Below are positions 62,102 to 64,000 of a stretch of 64,000 nt of DNA, piece by piece. The translations under genes and the position numbers were made by a program. The notes below the pieces were generated by a model, which ran no database searches, was not told the DNA's origin, and worked only from the letters and a program-made list of their open reading frames with translations. Each line of letters opens with the position of its first letter. Positions within the stretch are counted from its first letter, which is position 1. This stretch comes from LW23 sp041287705 (GTDB lineage Bacteria > Verrucomicrobiota > Verrucomicrobiia > Methylacidiphilales > UBA1321), in contig JBGGNE010000275.1 of assembly GCA_041287705.1 (NCBI GenBank), forward strand, positions 16,454-80,453, given 5' to 3'.

Positions 62102-63123
62102 GGGGCATTCCTCCAGTCCACCAGTATGCCCAGAAAATTGTCGGAACCCGCGGCAATCATCGAGTAAAGCTCTTTGACCTGCTGCGGACGAAATGTGTGG
62201 GTGATCAGCGGGGTGCTCTGCAGGAAACCACGAGCAGTCCAGGTAAGCGCCGTCTCCACAGCTTCAGCGCTGTGAGCGCAGGGAAAGTAAGCGCTCGGCA
62301 TGCGCAGATGCATGGCGTTGAGGTCCAGTGCTGTTGGAGGCGGGTACCATCCCTGAAACACAAACTTGCCGTGAAGCTTCAGCAACGGAAACAGAGAGTT
62401 GACCACCGCAGCCACGCTGGATGTGTCGATAATGATATCGTAGCCATCAGGCACAGTCTCGCGAGAACGCCCCGCAAGGCTCTCCTTTACCCCGTGAATA
62501 ACATGGGCCGCGCCAAGTTTTCTGGCAACATCCAACCGCGATTCCACGACGTCCGTAGCGGTAACGACAGCTCCTTTCAGCTGGCACACCTGCAGCGCGT
62601 ACTGGCCGATGACGCCGAGTCCGCATACAAGCACCTGAGCGCCAACGGGCACCACCGCCATCTCAATGCCCCGCATTGCCACGCCGCACAAACCTGTCAG
62701 CGCCGCGTCTTCCGGCCGAACGCCATCGGGCACATGCTCCAGATAGTGAATATTTGCCGCGCCAGTCCCGCGTTTCCCGCAGACATTCAGAACCGCCTGG
62801 GACACATGGCTTCCCATCCAGCTTGCTGTATTCAGCTCCCCCTCAAAACGGCTTTTGAAAAAGTAGACGCGCTGGCCCTTCTTCCAGCCCCTCTCCAAGG
62901 CCGAATGACCCGCTTCACGAATAGTACCCACGCCCATATAGCCGGGTACATTGGGAAAGCGGAGTTCCGAGCGCTTGCCGAGATAGGCCCAGCGCTCCGT
63001 CCCCACGGAGATTCCACTGACTTCGGTGTCGATGAGAATGTCCTCATGTGTAGGTTCGGGAAGCTCCACGGAGCCTAACTCGACCTCGCCCGGACCAGTA
63101 AAGATGAATGCTTCTGTTTTCAC
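62098..63123 (-). CDS. MDR-family dehydrogenase without zinc cysteines
   Basis: The 341-residue protein has the MDR fold: GroES-like domain with the SGISVGTER segment in place of the catalytic CGxC, then VPVGAQVLVCGLGVIGQYALQ near residue 160 as coenzyme motif. The same substitution is seen in BchC-like and some polyketide-type MDR proteins, so it is probably zinc-free. It is the first gene of a two-dehydrogenase operon (four-base GTGA overlap). The divergent AraC regulator starts 68 bases away and is the likely controller. The substrate is probably a sugar derivative, based on context. Confidence 0.87.
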   Translation of the reverse strand: MKTEAFIFTGPGEVELGSVELPEPTHEDILIDTEVSGISVGTERWAYLGKRSELRFPNVPGYMGVGTIREAGHSALERGWKKGQRVYFFKSRFEGELNTASWMGSHVSQAVLNVCGKRGTGAANIHYLEHVPDGVRPEDAALTGLCGVAMRGIEMAVVPVGAQVLVCGLGVIGQYALQVCQLKGAVVTATDVVESRLDVARKLGAAHVIHGVKESLAGRSRETVPDGYDIIIDTSSVAAVVNSLFPLLKLHGKFVFQGWYPPPTALDLNAMHLRMPSAYFPCAHSAEAVETALTWTARGFLQSTPLITHTFRPQQVKELYSMIAAGSDNFLGILVDWRNAP

Positions 63124-63191
63124 TGGAGCAAACGATACGCGTTGCCGGAACTCGACACCAATGGGACATAAATGATATCCTTGTCAAATAA

Positions 63192-64000
63192 ATGACGCCG
63201 CCTTCCTGGCCAGAACAGTTGAATCCACGCATTATCCGTTGCTGGCGCGGACGATGGCCGCCCGGCTCTGTGGAGCCGGCGCGCTACTTGTACGAGCACG
63301 AGCTGGTGGTAGTGACAGAAGGAATCTGTACGGTCCGTGTGGAAAAAACGGCGCACCGCCTCTCCGCTGGGGAGTTCATCATTATCCCCCCGGCAAAACA
63401 TCATATCACCACGACAGCCGACGACGGCGTCTGCCGCTCCTGCATTCACTTCGACTGGATGCACCTGCCTGATCGCCCTGCCACACCCATCTGCTGCTTC
63501 CTTCCAGATCGCCCGGATCCCAATCGCATTATTCATCCGCCCGCATGGGCTCAGCATCCCCTGCCTCCGGGATCATTCGCCAGGCAAGGTCCCGTGCCGG
63601 GTATTGTGGACCAGCTCTTCAAACGCTGGGCAGGCGAGGATCCAGTAGAAGCCGCCACCAGCCGGTCACTCATGCAGGAATTGCTGCTTCGCCTGCTCTG
63701 GAGCCAAAGCGGTGCCCAGCCCGCCCCGCAAGACCGCGCCACCCACCTGGCCTACCTGGTAAAAGACCTGCTGGACAGCCACATCGACAAGCCCGCCAGC
63801 GTACGGACACTGATCGCCGGCCTTAGCTTCACCTACGAGCATCTTTGCCGTATCTTTCACGCCAAGTTCAGCATCACGCCTCTCTCCTACCTTAACGCCC
63901 GCCGCCTGGAACGCGCCCGCACGCAGCTACCCAATCCGCGCCTCACCATCGCGGAGATTGCCTTTGCCAACGGCTTCCAGGATGCCGGCTACTTTACCCG
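63192..64000 (+). CDS. AraC-family regulator with cupin sensor (3' end outside window)
   Basis: From the ATG at 63192 about 269 residues are visible before the window ends. Residues 25-100 form a cupin (YLYEHELVVVTEG, then LSAGEFIIIPPAKHH). The first helix-turn-helix begins near residue 210 (SVRTLIAGLSFTYEHLCRIFHAKFSITPLSYLNARRLERA) and the second is cut (TIAEIAFANGFQDAGYFTR). It is an AraC-type activator. It is divergent from the two-dehydrogenase operon, 68 bases apart, which is probably its target. Confidence 0.9.
   Translation, partial: MTPPSWPEQLNPRIIRCWRGRWPPGSVEPARYLYEHELVVVTEGICTVRVEKTAHRLSAGEFIIIPPAKHHITTTADDGVCRSCIHFDWMHLPDRPATPICCFLPDRPDPNRIIHPPAWAQHPLPPGSFARQGPVPGIVDQLFKRWAGEDPVEAATSRSLMQELLLRLLWSQSGAQPAPQDRATHLAYLVKDLLDSHIDKPASVRTLIAGLSFTYEHLCRIFHAKFSITPLSYLNARRLERARTQLPNPRLTIAEIAFANGFQDAGYFT

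Overview
The window looks like a chromosomal segment of a Verrucomicrobiota bacterium, possibly the Chthoniobacter side of the phylum. The main evidence is two members of the pseudopilin-like Verru_Chthon cassette (protein B near 12 kb, protein A at 37.4-41.0 kb). A TonB-dependent receptor shows a Gram-negative envelope. Secreted glycan-active proteins and their regulators are dense, and there is an EF-hand protein of a type common in this superphylum. No rRNA, tRNA, CRISPR array or intact insertion sequence was found. Gene calls rest on reading frames and family motifs read by eye; no database search was run.

Layout. 0-5.7 kb: a partial secreted CBM9/FlgD-type protein with a GntR-LacI hybrid regulator, then the coupled membrane operon DUF2157-DUF4401-GDYXXLXY. 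5.9-15.4 kb: polysaccharide deacetylase, two FAD oxidoreductases, a GH50/GH42-like hydrolase, the pseudopilin and a Spy-like protein. 15.5-21.8 kb: a capsule-type protein divergent from an amine-oxidase-like flavoprotein, then an AraC regulator with a GHL6-like hydrolase. 21.9-25.7 kb: a three-gene cassette of DUF4239 membrane protein, dynamin-like GTPase and DUF697-like membrane protein. 25.6-36.4 kb: oligopeptidase B, then a probable plant-glycoside locus (beta-glucuronidase, LacI regulator, GntP permease, tannase/feruloyl esterase, TonB receptor). 36.6-42 kb: the Verru_Chthon A operon and an EF-hand protein. 42.2-46.2 kb: a compact set of flavin oxidase, ketosynthase and unknown protein. 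46.5-54.4 kb: an isolated IS607-like recombinase with replaced catalytic residues, a LuxR regulator, a 1476-residue hybrid histidine kinase and an NlpC/P60-like protein. 54.9-64 kb: a HAD protein, a glucokinase-glucoamylase operon, an unknown membrane protein, and two MDR dehydrogenases divergent from an AraC regulator that runs off the end.

Together the genes describe glycan scavenging. Outer-membrane uptake and secreted or cytoplasmic hydrolases release sugars or uronic acids. Local GntR, LacI and AraC regulators probably control each block, and glucose from alpha-glucan is phosphorylated directly.

The best candidates for undescribed biology are the oxidase-ketosynthase-unknown cluster, whose ketosynthase keeps its cysteine but has lost both catalytic histidines; the DUF4239-GTPase-DUF697 cassette with an altered G4 motif; and the recombinase-fold protein that is probably not a recombinase any more. 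Several enzymes carry unusual active-site substitutions (beta-glucuronidase, tannase, HAD), and several intergenic dyads look like operators, terminators or structured leaders.
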